A stretch of 64,000 nt of DNA from Eleusine coracana subsp. coracana. Lineage: Eukaryota > Streptophyta > Magnoliopsida > Poales > Poaceae. The notes under the pieces were generated by a model that searched no databases, was not told the origin of the DNA, and worked only from the letters and a program-made list of their open reading frames with translations. The stretch covers positions 17,743,501 to 17,807,500 of the forward strand of contig CM064427.1 of assembly GCA_032690845.1 (NCBI GenBank). Reading direction: 5' to 3'. The translations under genes and the position numbers were made by a program. Shown in pieces: positions 10,841 to 21,442 of the stretch (the first letter of the stretch is position 1; every line of letters begins with the position of its first letter).

Positions 10841-11340
10841 AGTTTGTATGGGACCATGGTTGGGACAACGCTTTCTAGACCCTAAAGAAGCATCTTAGAC
10901 TGCCCCGGTATTAGCTCAATCGGACCTGGGGAAACCGTTTGATGTATATTGTGATGCTTCGGGTATCGGATTGGGATGTGTCCTCATGCAGGATGGACGA
11001 GTCATCGCTTATGGATCTAGACAACTAAGGAAGCATGAGCAAAACTATCCAACACACCATCTAGAATTAGAAGCAGTAGTACTAGCATTGAAAATGTGAA
11101 GACATTATCTGCTTGGTAATCTAGTCCGTATCTACAACAACCACAAGAGCTTAAAGTACATCTTCACCCTGGACCACCTAAACATGAGACAATGTCATTG
11201 GTTGAATTTAATCAAGGACTATGAATTGGAAGTGCATTACCACCTAGGAAAAGCTAATGTCGTGGCTAACGCACTAAGTCACAAGGCCCAATGTCATCAT
11301 ATCATGGTCAGTACACAAGCTCAAGATGGTGCTTCCGTCC
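10841..11340 (+). pseudogene. RNase H region of the Tekay-like element
   Basis: Residual frames give DVYCDASGIGLGCVLMQDGR, IAYGSRQLRKHEQNYPTHHL, LELEAVVLALK, SLKYIFTLDHLNMRQ and HYHLGKANVVANALS. This is the gypsy RNase H domain with its DAS and LELEAV landmarks. The DH of the usual TDHKSLKY is NH here. Stops and frameshifts break the region. It follows RT directly and precedes integrase. Confidence 0.85.
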
Positions 11341-12502
11341 AAGTAACACCCCACTGAGCCCTTTATAACCTAGCCTTAATACCTACTATGCAAGAGGAAA
11401 TAGTGAAGGCTCAGAAGAACGATGTTGGCATGGCACATCTCAAGAGGAGACTAAAAGAGGGCGACGATAAGGTTCAATGTTTTTAGGAAGATGAGGAGGG
11501 TATTTTATGGTCAACGGTCACCTAGTAGTGCTCAAGAATTTAGAACTTCGCAAGATGATCTTGGAGGAAGCCCATGTTGCAAAATACTCCATGCATCCGG
11601 GAAGCAACAAGATGTACCATGATTTGAGATCCAAATATTGGTGGACTCATACGAAGAGACAGATTGTGAGGTGTGTCGTATAGTGTGATACCTGCCGCTG
11701 AGTCAAAGCCGATCACCTAAAGAAGGCTAGGCCATTACAGCCCCTCAGTATCCCCGCATGGAAATGGGAGGACATTAGTATGGATTTCGTTGTTGGCCTT
11801 CACCGCACATCGTGCAAGTTTGACTCTATATGGGTGATCGTGGATCGACTTGCCAATGTTGCGACTTCATTCCTATATCGACGTGGTTCACAATGCAGAG
11901 GTACGCACAGTTGTACATTGATTGGACCCTTTGCCTGCACGGGATGCAAAGACCATTATGTCCGATCGAGGCTCACAATTTTCTGGACGCTTTTGGGAAA
12001 AGCTACACGAGTCACTAGGAACCAAGTTAATTCATGGTTCTGCACACCACCCTCAAACAGATAGTCAAACAGAAAGAGTTAATCAAATACTAGAAGACAT
12101 GTTGAGGGCCTATGTTTTGAATCATGGAAAAAAGTGGGATGAATGCTTACCCTTGGCAGAGTTTGCATACAACAACAGTTATCAAGAGAGCATCAAGATG
12201 GCACAATTTGAAGGTCAATATGGTCGTCATTGTTGCACACCCCTGAGCTGGTCAGAATTAGGATAGAGAGTAGTGTTTGGACAAGAACTAGTGCAACAGG
12301 TAGAGGAGAAGATACGTGAAATCTAATCAAATGTACGAGCAGCAAAATCCAGATAGAAGAGTTATGTAGATAAAAGACGGGGCCCACTAGATTTTAGAGT
12401 GCGCGATCTAGTCTATCTTTGGGTGTCACCAACCAAAGGTACAATGATTTGGAATTCGTAAAAAGATGGCACCCTATTACATTGGCCCATATCCGATCAT
12501 TG
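11341..12502 (+). pseudogene. Integrase of the Tekay-like element (N-terminal and core)
   Basis: Decayed frames show the segment before the core near 11,560-11,720, then DISMDFVVGL (first catalytic Asp), IMSDRGSQFSGRFW (second Asp) and SQTERVNQILEDMLRAY (Glu). All three DDE residues survive, though in different reading frames. The frame then reads KMAPYYIGPYPIIAR and is cut at 12,507 by a solo LTR. It resumes at 13,414 with CGPVAYKLQLPKKL. The enzyme inserts the cDNA copy. Here it is non-functional. Confidence 0.85.
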
Positions 12503-12507
12503 CCAGG

Positions 12508-13408
12508 TGATGAGGACATCACCCTTATGGATACACCCAGCACTCCGCCAACCAAAATGCAAGTTCATGCGCGACAACTGAATTTACGGGTGAGCTTGTT
12601 CCTAATGATTCCTTTATGTGATTTTGAGAATAGATTTCTACCTAATGAATTAATTGTTGTTAGAAACCATGGAGATGATGATGAGATAGCTGGGGAGGTG
12701 ATTGGAGACGTGATGGGCCAGCAAGGACGTCCAAGCTAAGGTGGAGGCCCAATCAAAACCGACTTCGAGCCTGTCTCGGAGCCCAGGACCAGTCTGCACT
12801 AAAACGGATGCCCAGGACACATACGGACTCGGATTTGGACGTTCTATATATGTCTGGAAAGATAACGAAATGCCCTTTCCAACCCAACTGGTCCCATATC
12901 AAAATTCGTCCCGAGCCGTGGGCAATCGCCGAAACAATTCGACTTCGAGACTCTGTCCTGGTGCTGCGACACCGTAATCGGTCTTTGGGCCATGTATGGA
13001 GTTGAGCCCACTTAGGGCTGCATCCAGGGGGTCTTGCACGACCCCAGGGTCCTCATATACAGCTGCCGCCTCTTCATTAGGGTTTGGGTTTTGCTTAGAT
13101 TATTCTGTTGATAACAGTTTCGCCGTTTGATCGGTTTGTAAGACCCCAACTTGTGAGATTCATCGTATACTTGCAAATTTGGTTGCATTCTTCTTTGTTC
13201 TTGCTTGTGTTCTTGATTTGCAGGCAGGGATTAGCCTTCTCAACGAGGTCAATCGTCTGTTGGACGGTTGATAACCAGAGGAGACGTCGTGCTGCGATTG
13301 CGGGGTTTAGAACGTGCTGTTTTGAAGCCGGATCGATTTGTGTGTCGTCTTCGACCAAATCAACTTACCAAGAACCTTTCGGAAGATCGGGAACCCTTGT
13401 TCACATCA
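12508..13408 (+). repeat. Solo LTR of the second gypsy family, nested in integrase
   Basis: The insert begins TGATGAGGACATC and ends GTTCACATCA, giving TGATG/CATCA ends. It is flanked by perfect 5-bp duplications CCAGG at 12,503-12,507 and 13,409-13,413. Its 901 bp match the two partial LTRs of the element at 14,583-21,442: the first 600 bp resemble 20,774-21,442 and the last 660 bp resemble 14,583-15,246. No internal sequence remains, so this is the product of LTR-LTR recombination. It gives the full LTR length for that family. Confidence 0.9.
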
Positions 13409-13413
13409 CCAGG

Positions 13414-13718
13414 TGTGGACCTGTAGCCTACAAACTCCAGCTACCAAAGAAGCTCGCTAGAGTGCATGACACATTCCATGTGTCCCAACTCAACAAATGT
13501 CTGAAGACACCGGTAGACGTCCCCTTAGAGAGCATCGAACAACTACAACCCGACTTGACACACTCGAGCGTCCGGTGAAAGTGCTAGATGAAAAGGAGCT
13601 GGTTGCCCACAAGAAAGCGCCTAAATTCTATAAAGTCCAGTGGAGAAACCATTGTGAGAAAGAAGCCACTTGGGAGATGGAAGAATTTCTACAAAGTCAC
13701 TACCCCGAGTCCAAATAA
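13414..13718 (+). pseudogene. Integrase C-terminus and chromodomain of the Tekay-like element
   Basis: The frame resumes CGPVAYKLQLPKKLARVHDT, then FHVSQLNKCLK, the conserved integrase tail. After a frameshift near 13,560 it reads LERPVKVLDEKELVAHK, then YKVQWRNHCEKEATWEMEEF. The latter is a chromodomain with the W and ATWE landmarks. A C-terminal chromodomain is the hallmark of chromoviruses and is thought to direct insertion to modified chromatin. A stop follows after SHYPESK. Confidence 0.9.
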
Positions 13719-14582
13719 ATACCCAACAGGTCAAAAGCTACCACTCTTTGAAAATTTCATATCTAAATTCAAATATAATGTGATTAGTAATAGTATTTTT
13801 ACAAAATCAAGCACATCATGTGGAGCTCACCAATATTTTTGGTTTGTCTTGACCTGCCACCAATTAAACCCCATGAAATCATTAAGCACTAGCGGTTTAT
13901 AGGAAATTGAAATAAATAAATAAAATCAAACTCCCCATGGGACCTGCCTGTCAGCCGCAGTGAAGAAACATACTGCGCCACCCCCGGCTCGCCCGACTCG
14001 GCGCGCGATGCGTGGTCGCCAGCATACGGCCGAATGCGCGATGCCGTGGATCAACGCCCCCACAAGCCGTCCCGACAACCCATCCTGTGCCCCTCCCCTA
14101 TCCGAATGCCGCCCATTCTCTCTATCTCGGATCTTTGTCTCTCGCCTAGTGCTGAAGCCACCATGGCCACTCAAAGCTGAGCCCCGCTGTCCCATTGTGT
14201 CACCGTGACTACAACCTTTCCACACTGCTCTGGAACGCCGTGCCAACGGCACTGACCATCTACCGAAGCCAATCGACCCACCGCGACCCGAGCCGCTACC
14301 AACCGCCACCTTCGCCCTCACCTCGGACCACCCCTCCATCGGCTCGTGCTCCTCCCCTAGTGAGACCCCATTCGATTCAACCCCCCCCCCCCCCCAAAAA
14401 CCTTCTCCCACCTCCGCGCATCTCGACGTCCCACCTAGGCTCGCGCTAGTGCCACACAACGGAATGCAGCCGTCGCCATCGGCCGCCTCGGCTCCACCAC
14501 ACTCCGCTTCACCTCCTTGCATCGTGTGCTTGGTCAGTCTCCACCACCTTCTCCCCACACCGAGCATCTTGTAGGGTCTTCT
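13719..14582 (+). repeat. 3' leader and left part of the 3' LTR of the Tekay-like element
   Basis: The first 200 bp after the pol stop are AT-rich. From about 13,930 the DNA is GC-rich and produces long shadow ORFs on both strands. Only 14,481-14,582 has a counterpart in the 5' LTR (3,966-4,065), because the 5' LTR is truncated. The LTR start inside this segment cannot be placed precisely. It is interrupted at 14,582 by a nested gypsy element. Confidence 0.55.
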
Positions 14583-15246
14583 AGGCCCAATCAAAACCGA
14601 TTTCGAGTCTGTTTCGGGGCCCAGGACCAGTCTACAATAAAATGGATGCTCAGGACGCATATGGACTCAGATTTGGACGTTCTACATATGCACGGAAAGA
14701 TAAGGAGAAGACCTTTCCAATGCTCCGACCTCATGTCAAAATTCATCAGGAGTCATCGGGAATCGTCGAAACAAGAGAGGGTCTAGAATCTGTGTCAGTG
14801 TTGCATCGTCTGTTTTTGGCCTTTGGGTTTTGTACCCAGCTGAGCCCAATTAGGGGCGCATCTAGAAGGTCTTGCACGACCCTAGAGTCTTCATATACAG
14901 CCACCACCATACCATTAGGGTATGGGTTTTGCTTAGATTAATTCTGTTCATAAACAGTGTCATCGTTCATCGGTTTGTGAGTCCCCAACTTCATGAGCTT
15001 AATCATGCATCTACAATTGTGTTGCATTCTTCTTTGTTCTTTCTTGTGTTCTTCATTTGCAGGCAGGGATTAGCCTTCTCGGCGAGGTCAATCATCCTTG
15101 GATGCTTGATAACCAGAAGAGACGTTGTGCTGCGATTGCGGGGTTCTGAACGTGTTGTCTAGAAGCTGGATCGATTTTTGTTTTGCCTCCACCAAATTAG
15201 AATTTACCAAAATCTTTCAAAAGATCGAGAACCCTTATCCATATTA
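14583..15246 (+). repeat. 5' LTR (5'-truncated) of the nested gypsy element
   Basis: Begins with GGCCCAATCAAAACCG, equivalent to position 12,746 of the solo LTR, and ends ATATTA two bases before the PBS. The matching bases in the solo LTR are ACATCA, so the terminal CA has mutated to TA. Confidence 0.85.
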
Positions 15247-15248
15247 AG

Positions 15249-15261
15249 TGGTAATCAGAGC
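15249..15261 (+). other. Primer binding site (tRNA-iMet type)
   Basis: TGGTAATCAGAGC matches the common plant PBS TGGTATCAGAGC with one extra A. It lies two bases after the LTR. Confidence 0.8.
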
Positions 15262-16342
15262 TTCAGGTGCACCGTTAGTTCGCAATACCCTTTAGTTTCA
15301 TTTTTGTATTGTTCCTATCATTCACAGAAAAGCGAAAAAAAATTCCCCTGCCCATAACCACGTGTTAGCCTTTTTCATATTTCAATTTCAAAGTCCGTAG
15401 TGTTGAGTTTGTGCCCTTGTTCTTGTTTAGTTGCTGGTTTAATTTGTCTTTTTATCGTCAGTAGTATTTCCCTTGCAACCCTAGCAGCCATCCCCTCCAC
15501 CACCCTATGTTTTGTTCGGCTTTGTGTGCTAGGGTTGATTGATTAACACGCCCACCCTAATCCTGTCCTAACCCACCCTCAACACCTCGGATCATTCCCC
15601 ACAAATTCCACTTTCTGGTGCATCCACCCCGCCAAAAAAATGCCTAACCGATTCCAAGCCTGACCGGCCTCGAGTTGTCAGTTTTGGCTGAAATTTTTAC
15701 ACCTTCGGTAAAACGGTCATAACTTTTCGCTCGGTTGTCAGTTTTGGCTGAAATTTTTACAGGAGCTCCGTGACTCAATTTGGAGCCTTCCCGAAAAGGT
15801 CATTTAGGATTCTCAAAAAAATAAAAAAACGGGAAGATAAAGAAAAAATTCATTCAAGTTGGAGAAAAATATCAAAAAAAACAAAATAAAAAAATAAATT
15901 TAGGATTTCTACTAGTGCTCCATCTAGGTCCCTAGAATTTAGAGGTTTGACTGTTTTATACCTAGCCCCCTATTGTGCTCTATTCTCCTTTCACACTTGT
16001 TTCTGCCATTACTATGAGTGCTGTTGTAGGACGTAGTTAGACGAGCAACTAAGGACAAGTTACTTGGGGCACTTATTCAGCTTTACTCTCTATTTTCTAT
16101 TTGCGTGCCACTCACTTATACTCTTGGCCTTCCTAGCTCTACATATTTCTTCTGGATAGCACACAGGTTGTTTTGTGGCCCTTGCAATCATGGAACACAC
16201 CTCCCTGGTATCTGTTACTTTGCTTTTTAGAACTTTGTAAGAGCTTTGTAAGAACCTTCCTTTTGCTGTGTTGAGAGGCACCACTGCTTAGTAGTTTTAT
16301 AGGGATAACCTTCACTATTTGTTTCCTATTTTGGTGTTTGTG
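15262..16342 (+). other. Untranslated leader of the nested gypsy element
   Basis: About 1.1 kb between PBS and gag without a credible gene. It contains a short direct repeat of GGTTGTCAGTTTTGGCTGAA (near 15,675 and 15,734) and A-rich runs at 15,815-15,900. Confidence 0.5.
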
Positions 16343-17302
16343 ATGTCAGGAAGTGATGGAGAGCGTGCTTCACCCTCAAATTTTAATGAGTGCGTGAGCC
16401 AAGATCAGCTACTGAAGGCTTTGTAGACGGTTCAGAGTGATTTGGTAGAGACGATCACCAGGGCCGTCACTGACGCAGGCATCAAGCGTCACTTGTGAGA
16501 AAGCATTGAGCGGTTGGATAAGAGAGTCTCTAAGTTAACCAATTAGGTTATTGAGTTGGAGACCGCTCACAAGACCATCAACACCAACACCAACAACATT
16601 GAAGACGACCATGATGAAGACATGGTGTATAAGGCTGATGGCATCTTGGATGGGGCTGCTACATGGACCACAAGATCACGACGTTGTTTGCAACATAACA
16701 CTCAAGGTATGGGTGGTTTCCACAAGCTCAACTGTCATCCACAAGGTAACAATCATGGCCACGCTACAGATGATCCGTATGCTAAAATTAAATTTTCAAT
16801 TCCTTCATTTTCGGGTCAGTATGATGGTGATGCTTATCTTGATTGGGAGATGACCGTAGAGCAAAAATTTAATGCCCACCTTGTTCCTGAACAACATAGA
16901 GTTAGACAAGCCACTAGTGAGTTTAAGGACTTTGCTATTATTTGGTGGAGTGGTCTAACTGCTGAAATAGATTTGCCTACTACATGGGAAGAACTTAAGG
17001 TAGCAATGCGTGATCGTTTTGTTCCTCCTTCTTTTTATAGAGAGATTCATAATAAACTGAAGCACTTAGATCAAGGAGATAAAACTGTACAGGAGTACTT
17101 TAGTGAGCTTCAGAAGGGTTTGATTTGTTGTGCTATAGTTGAAAAAGTAGAGGATCAGATTTGACGCTTTTGTTCTGCTTTGAGAAAAGAAATTCAGGTT
17201 ATCCTTGATTATAAAGAATTTTATACCCTCAACCAGTGTTTCCAATATGCTATGCTTGCAGAGAAAGAATCACAAGAACTTTTTCAGGCTTTTGACGAGT
17301 AG
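16343..17302 (+). pseudogene. gag of the nested gypsy element
   Basis: From ATG at 16343 (MSGSDGERASPSNFNE) one frame runs 320 codons, broken by five in-frame stops. The gag core is clear: YAKIKFSIPSFSGQYDGDAY, WEMTVEQKF, WWSGL, WEELKVAMRDRFVP, HNKLKHLDQGDKTVQEYF. This is the Retrotrans_gag domain. No zinc knuckle survives before the protease: the expected basic region is in shifted frames around 17,300-17,460. The stops are mostly TAG or TGA where relatives would have CAG or CGA. Confidence 0.9.
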
Positions 17303-17459
17303 AGAAAATCTAGTCATACCTTCTACCTACCGCGGCCGATGGGGACTTCGATGCCGCCCAAGCCATCTTTCCGGCCACCCTCACCAGCAGCTGCCAAGGG
17401 AAGCAGCATTGTTTCTGCAGCACCAAAATCAGCCCCTGCACCTACGTGCTCAGGTAAAA

Positions 17460-17860
17460 AATGTGTGCAGGTACCAGTTAGCACACAAATTCAGGAGCCC
17501 GAGACAATGCAGCGACATTACTTGTTCCAAATTTTCTTCGTCATCAAGAACCGCCGAGCACGTGCCATGATTGATGGAGGAAGTTGCAACAATTTGTGAG
17601 TCCTAATGTGGTCAAGAAGTTTGATTTGACCACAGGCCCACATCCACATCTATACTATATTCTGTGGTTAAATGACTCTGAAAAGCTAAGGTAACACAAA
17701 CTTGCAGAGTTCCTTTTTTCATTGGTTTTTATGTGGATTCTGTTGATTGTGATGTTGTACCCATGCAAGCATGTTCACTTTTATTGGGTAGACCTTGGGA
17801 ATTTGATAATGATGATGTACACCATGGGAAAAGTAATAAGTACATTTTTATGCATAAAGG
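17460..17860 (+). pseudogene. Protease region of the nested gypsy element
   Basis: Residual frames read RHYLFQIFFVIKNRRARAMI, then DGGSCNNL, stop. Downstream pieces contain DCDVVPMQACSLLLGRPWEF, the gypsy protease C-terminal landmark. The active-site Asp survives as DGGS. Several stops and shifts make it inactive. Confidence 0.7.
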
Positions 17861-18169
17861 AACTAAAATTACTTTGTTATCAATGATCCCTACTAAAATT
17901 ATATAAGTTGATTTAGAAAGAGATGCTAGTTTGAAATATAATGGTCCTGAAATTTAGCAACCTATTCATTATGATTCTACACCTAGTAATGTTAATGATT
18001 CTTTAAGTTATAAGGGTGCTAGAATTAAATTATTCATGTCTTGCAACAAAATCTAAGCTTGCTGAAATTTCTGCTGATGATGATATTTGCTTTGCTTTGA
18101 TATGCAAACAAGCTTTGTTTTCTCTTGATGATATTGCTTCTAGTGCTTTGCCTCCTGCTGTTACTAACC

Positions 18170-18880
18170 TTTTCCTGGAGTATGAGGATGTTTTCCCAGC
18201 TGAGATACCCCCAGGATTGAGCATCAAATTGATTTAATTTCGGATGCTACTTTGCCAAACCGTGCTGCTTATAGGACCAACCCTGAGGAGACTAAGGAGA
18301 TACAACGACAAGTCCAAGACCTTTTAGAACGTGGGTATGTTCATCAATCACTTAGTCCTTGTGTTGTTCCTGTCCTTTTAGTTCCTAAGAAAGATGGTAC
18401 TTGGCGTATGTGTGTAGATTGTAGAGCCATTAATAACATTACTATTAGGTATCATCATCCTATTCCTAGGCTAGACGACATGCTTGATGAGTTATGTGGT
18501 GCTATAATTTTTACTAAAATTAATTTGCGTAGTGGCTGCAATCAAATTAGAATGAAACTTGGAGATGAATGGAAAACAATTTTCAAAACTAAATTTAGGT
18601 TGTATGAGTGGTTAGTAATGCCTTTTGGTTCAACTAATGCACCTAGTATTTTCATGTGTTTGATGAAAGAGGTTTTAAGAGATTTCATTGGCAAATTTGT
18701 GGTAGTTTACTTTGATGATATCTCGATTTATAGCAAATCTTTGGATGATCAAATGATTCATTTGCGTGCTATTTTTAATGCTTTGCGAGCTGCACGTTTA
18801 TTTGGTAACCTTGAGAAGTGCACCTTTTGCACCGATTGAGTCTCTTTTCTTGGCTATGTTGTGACTCCATAGGGCATTGA
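18170..18880 (+). pseudogene. Reverse transcriptase of the nested gypsy element
   Basis: The frame contains DVFPAEIPPGL, then RTNPEETKEIQRQVQDLLER, VPVLLVPKKDGTWRMCVDCR, PIPRLDDMLDEL, WLVMPFGSTNAPSIF and VVVYFDDISIYSKS. The catalytic YFDD box is intact. Stops fall after ISIKLI (18,235), after CTFCTD (18,836) and after YVVTP (about 18,870). The last two look like CGA-to-TGA and CAG-to-TAG changes. Of all pol regions in this element, RT has kept the longest open stretch (195 codons). Confidence 0.93.
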
Positions 18881-19525
18881 GGTGGATGAGATGAAGATTG
18901 AAGCCATAAAGAGCTGGTCTGTATCAAAAACTATCACACAGGTCAGGAGTTTTCTTGGTCTTGTAGGTTTCTACCATTGCTTTGTCAAAGATTTCAGCAC
19001 CATCGCCGTACCATTGCATGAGTTAACAAAGAAGAGCGTGGAGTTCTATTGGGGTAAGGTACATCATGAGTCCTTTGATGCTTTGAAGGACAAACTTACA
19101 TATGCACCATTGCTGCAACTACCCAATTTTGATAAGACTTTTGAGTTTGAATGTGATGCTAGTTGTATAGGCATTGGTGATGTTTTGATGCAAGATGGTA
19201 AACCTGTTGCATACTTTAGCAAAAAAATTATTGGGCCTATTTTGAATTACTCCACTTATGATAAGGAATTATATGCTCTTGTACGTTCCTTAGAGATGTG
19301 GCATCATTATTTGTTGCCCAAAGAATTTGTTATTCATTTTGATCATGAATCACTTAAGTATATTCGCTCACAATGCAATTTGAACCGTAGACATGCTAAA
19401 GGGGTTGAGTTTATTGAGTCTTTTCCTTATATTATTAAACATAAGAAAGGGAAGGATAATGTGATTGCTGATGCTTTATCTAGGCGCTATACTTTGTTGT
19501 CTCAACTTGAGTGTAGAATTTTGGA
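18881..19525 (+). pseudogene. RNase H of the nested gypsy element
   Basis: The frame holds VRSFLGLVGFYHCFVKDFST, FEFECDASCIGIGDVLMQDG, KPVAYFSKK, NYSTYDKELYALVRSLEMW, HFDHESLKYI and KGKDNVIADALSRRYT. These give the RNase H catalytic landmarks (DAS, the E in DKEL and the DH pair). It is open over 231 codons and then shifts frame near 19,525 before integrase. Confidence 0.92.
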
Positions 19526-19559
19526 CTTGAGGCAATTAAAGAACAATATGCTGATGATG

Positions 19560-20703
19560 ATGATTTTAAGGATGTAATGCTGCAATATAAAGAAGGTCGT
19601 GCTTGGAAGAAATTTGTGTTGAATGATGGATTCTTGTTTGGAGCTAACCGCCTATGCATTCCAGTTGGTTCTGTTCATCTTTTGTTGTTGCAGGAGGCGC
19701 ATAGAGGTGGATTGATGGGTCATTTTGGTGCTAAGAAGACGGAGGATATTTTGGCCGAACACTTCTTTTGGACAAGGATGAGGAAAGATGTTGAGCGCTT
19801 TGTTGCTCGCTCCACTACATGTGAAAAAGTTAAGTCTCACTTGAATCCACATGGTTTATACATGCCACTTCCTGTTCCTTCTATTCCTTGGGCGGATATT
19901 TCTATGAACTTTGTTGTAGGACTGCTTAGGACTAAGAGGGGGAGTGATAGCATTTATGTTGTTGTGGATCGTTTTTCTAAGATGGTATACTTTATACCAT
20001 GTCATAAGACCGATGATGCTAGTCATATTGCTGACCTCTTTTTCAAAGAAATTGTACGTTTGCATAGTATGCCTTCTACTATTGTTTCATATCGTGATGC
20101 AACATTCTTGAGTCACTTTTGGACACTTTGGAATAAGTTGGGTACCAAGTTATTGTTTTCTACAACTTGTCACCCACAAACTGATGGACAAACTGAGGTT
20201 GTGAACTGCACTTTGGGTACTATGTTGAGAGCTATTTTGAAGAAAAAATTGAAGCAATAGGAAAAATGTTTGCCTCATGTTGAGTTTGCTTATAATTGGG
20301 CAATATATTCTACTACCAAGGTAAGTCCCTTCAAGGTAGTGTATGATTTTGATCCCATACTCCACTTGATATACTTTCTCTACCTATTAATGAGAGAGTT
20401 CATATTGATGCTAAGGAGCATGCTGAATTTATTTTGCAAATGCATCAGACCACTAGACTTAGCATTGAAAAGATGAATGGAAAATATAAAATTGCTGGTA
20501 GTAAAAGTAGAAAGGAAGTAAAGCTTGATGTAGGAGATTTAGTGTGGTTACACTTGAGGAAGGATAGATTTCCAAAATTGAGAAAGTATACATTAATGCC
20601 TAGAGCTGATGGTCCATTAAAAATAATTGAGAAGATTATTGATAATGCATGCAAACTTGAGTTGCCTCCCGAGTTCGGGGTTAGTCCTACTTTTAACATT
20701 TAG
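19560..20703 (+). pseudogene. Integrase of the nested gypsy element, catalytic residues lost
   Basis: The zinc-binding region HRGGLMGHFGAKKTEDI has lost one Cys (RSTTCEK instead of the usual CxxC). In the core the first catalytic Asp is Asn (AAC at 19907, MNFV) and the second is Tyr (TAT at 20090, VSYRD). The Glu remains (GAG at 20195, GQTEVVN). A stop follows KKKLKQ at 20,258. The C-terminal part carries LDVGDLVWLHLRKDRFPKLR, then LMPRADGPLKIIEKI and FGVSPTFNI. Two of three DDE residues are gone. Confidence 0.92.
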
Positions 20704-20759
20704 ATTTGAAACCATACTTAGGAGAAGAGGATGACCTTGAGTCGAGGATGACTACACTT

Positions 20760-20773
20760 CAAGAGGAGTAGGA
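20760..20773 (+). other. Polypurine tract of the nested gypsy element
   Basis: AAGAGGAGTAGGA sits immediately before the LTR start TGATGAG and is the expected plus-strand primer site. Confidence 0.8.
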
Positions 20774-21442
20774 TGATGAGTACATCACTCCTATGGATAC
20801 TCACAACACTCCTCCACTTCTAGACTTGCAAGGTCCAATGACTAGAGCTCGTGCACGATGACTAAATTTAGAGGTGAGCTCGTTCCTACGTTCTTTGTTA
20901 TATGTTACTTTGTAGAATGGTTTGCTATCTAATGATTATATTATGATTAGAAACCTTGGAGAGGACCAGGAGATGATAGGAGAAGGACTTGGGAACGTGG
21001 AGGACCAGCAAAGACTTGCAAGCCAAGGTGGAGGCCCAATCAAAACCGACTTCAAGTCTATTTCGGGGCCCAGGATCAGTCTGCACTAAAATGGACGCCC
21101 AGGACGCATGAGGACTCGGATTTGGACATTCTACATATGCACGAAAAGCTAAGGAAAGGACCTTTCCAAGGCCGCCGGCCGCATGTTAAAGTTCATCAGG
21201 AGTCTTCAGGAATCGTCAAAACAAGAGAGAATATAGAATCTGTGTTGGTGTTGTGTCGTCTGTTTTTGGCCTTTGGGCTTTGTATCCAGTTGAGCCTAAT
21301 TAGGGGCGCGTACAGAAGATCTTGCATGATCCTAGGATCTTCATATACAGCTGCCGCCGTATCATTAGAGTTTGGGTTTTTCTTAGATTAATTCTATTCA
21401 TAAACACTTTCGACGTTCATCAGTTTGTGAGACCTCAACTTT
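20774..21442 (+). repeat. 3' LTR (3'-truncated) of the nested gypsy element
   Basis: Starts TGATGAGTACATCAC and matches the solo LTR up to about position 13,152 of that copy. It then changes at 21,443 into Tekay-like LTR sequence. The first 110 bp still encode a remnant of the polyprotein tail (GPMTRARAR). Confidence 0.88.

Larger units (their letters stand above)
14583..21442 (+). mobile_element. Nested Ty3/gypsy element with TGATGA-type LTRs, both outer ends missing
   Basis: A near-complete element: partial 5' LTR, tRNA-Met-type PBS, leader, gag, protease, RT, RNase H, integrase, polypurine tract and partial 3' LTR. The LTR start TGATGA and the pol-like reading frame running into the 3' LTR (GPMTRARAR) resemble CRM-type and related chromoviruses. 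Compared with the 901-bp solo LTR at 12,508, the 5' LTR lacks its first 238 bp and the 3' LTR its last 256 bp. About 85 bp of target LTR are also missing, so no target duplication exists. Gag-pol carries at least seven stops and dead integrase residues. Confidence 0.85.

Noticed and set aside
13926..14660. 244-codon open frame on the minus strand
   Set aside because: It lies in GC-rich LTR sequence and crosses the junction into a nested element at 14,583, so it cannot be a single gene. High GC lowers stop frequency.
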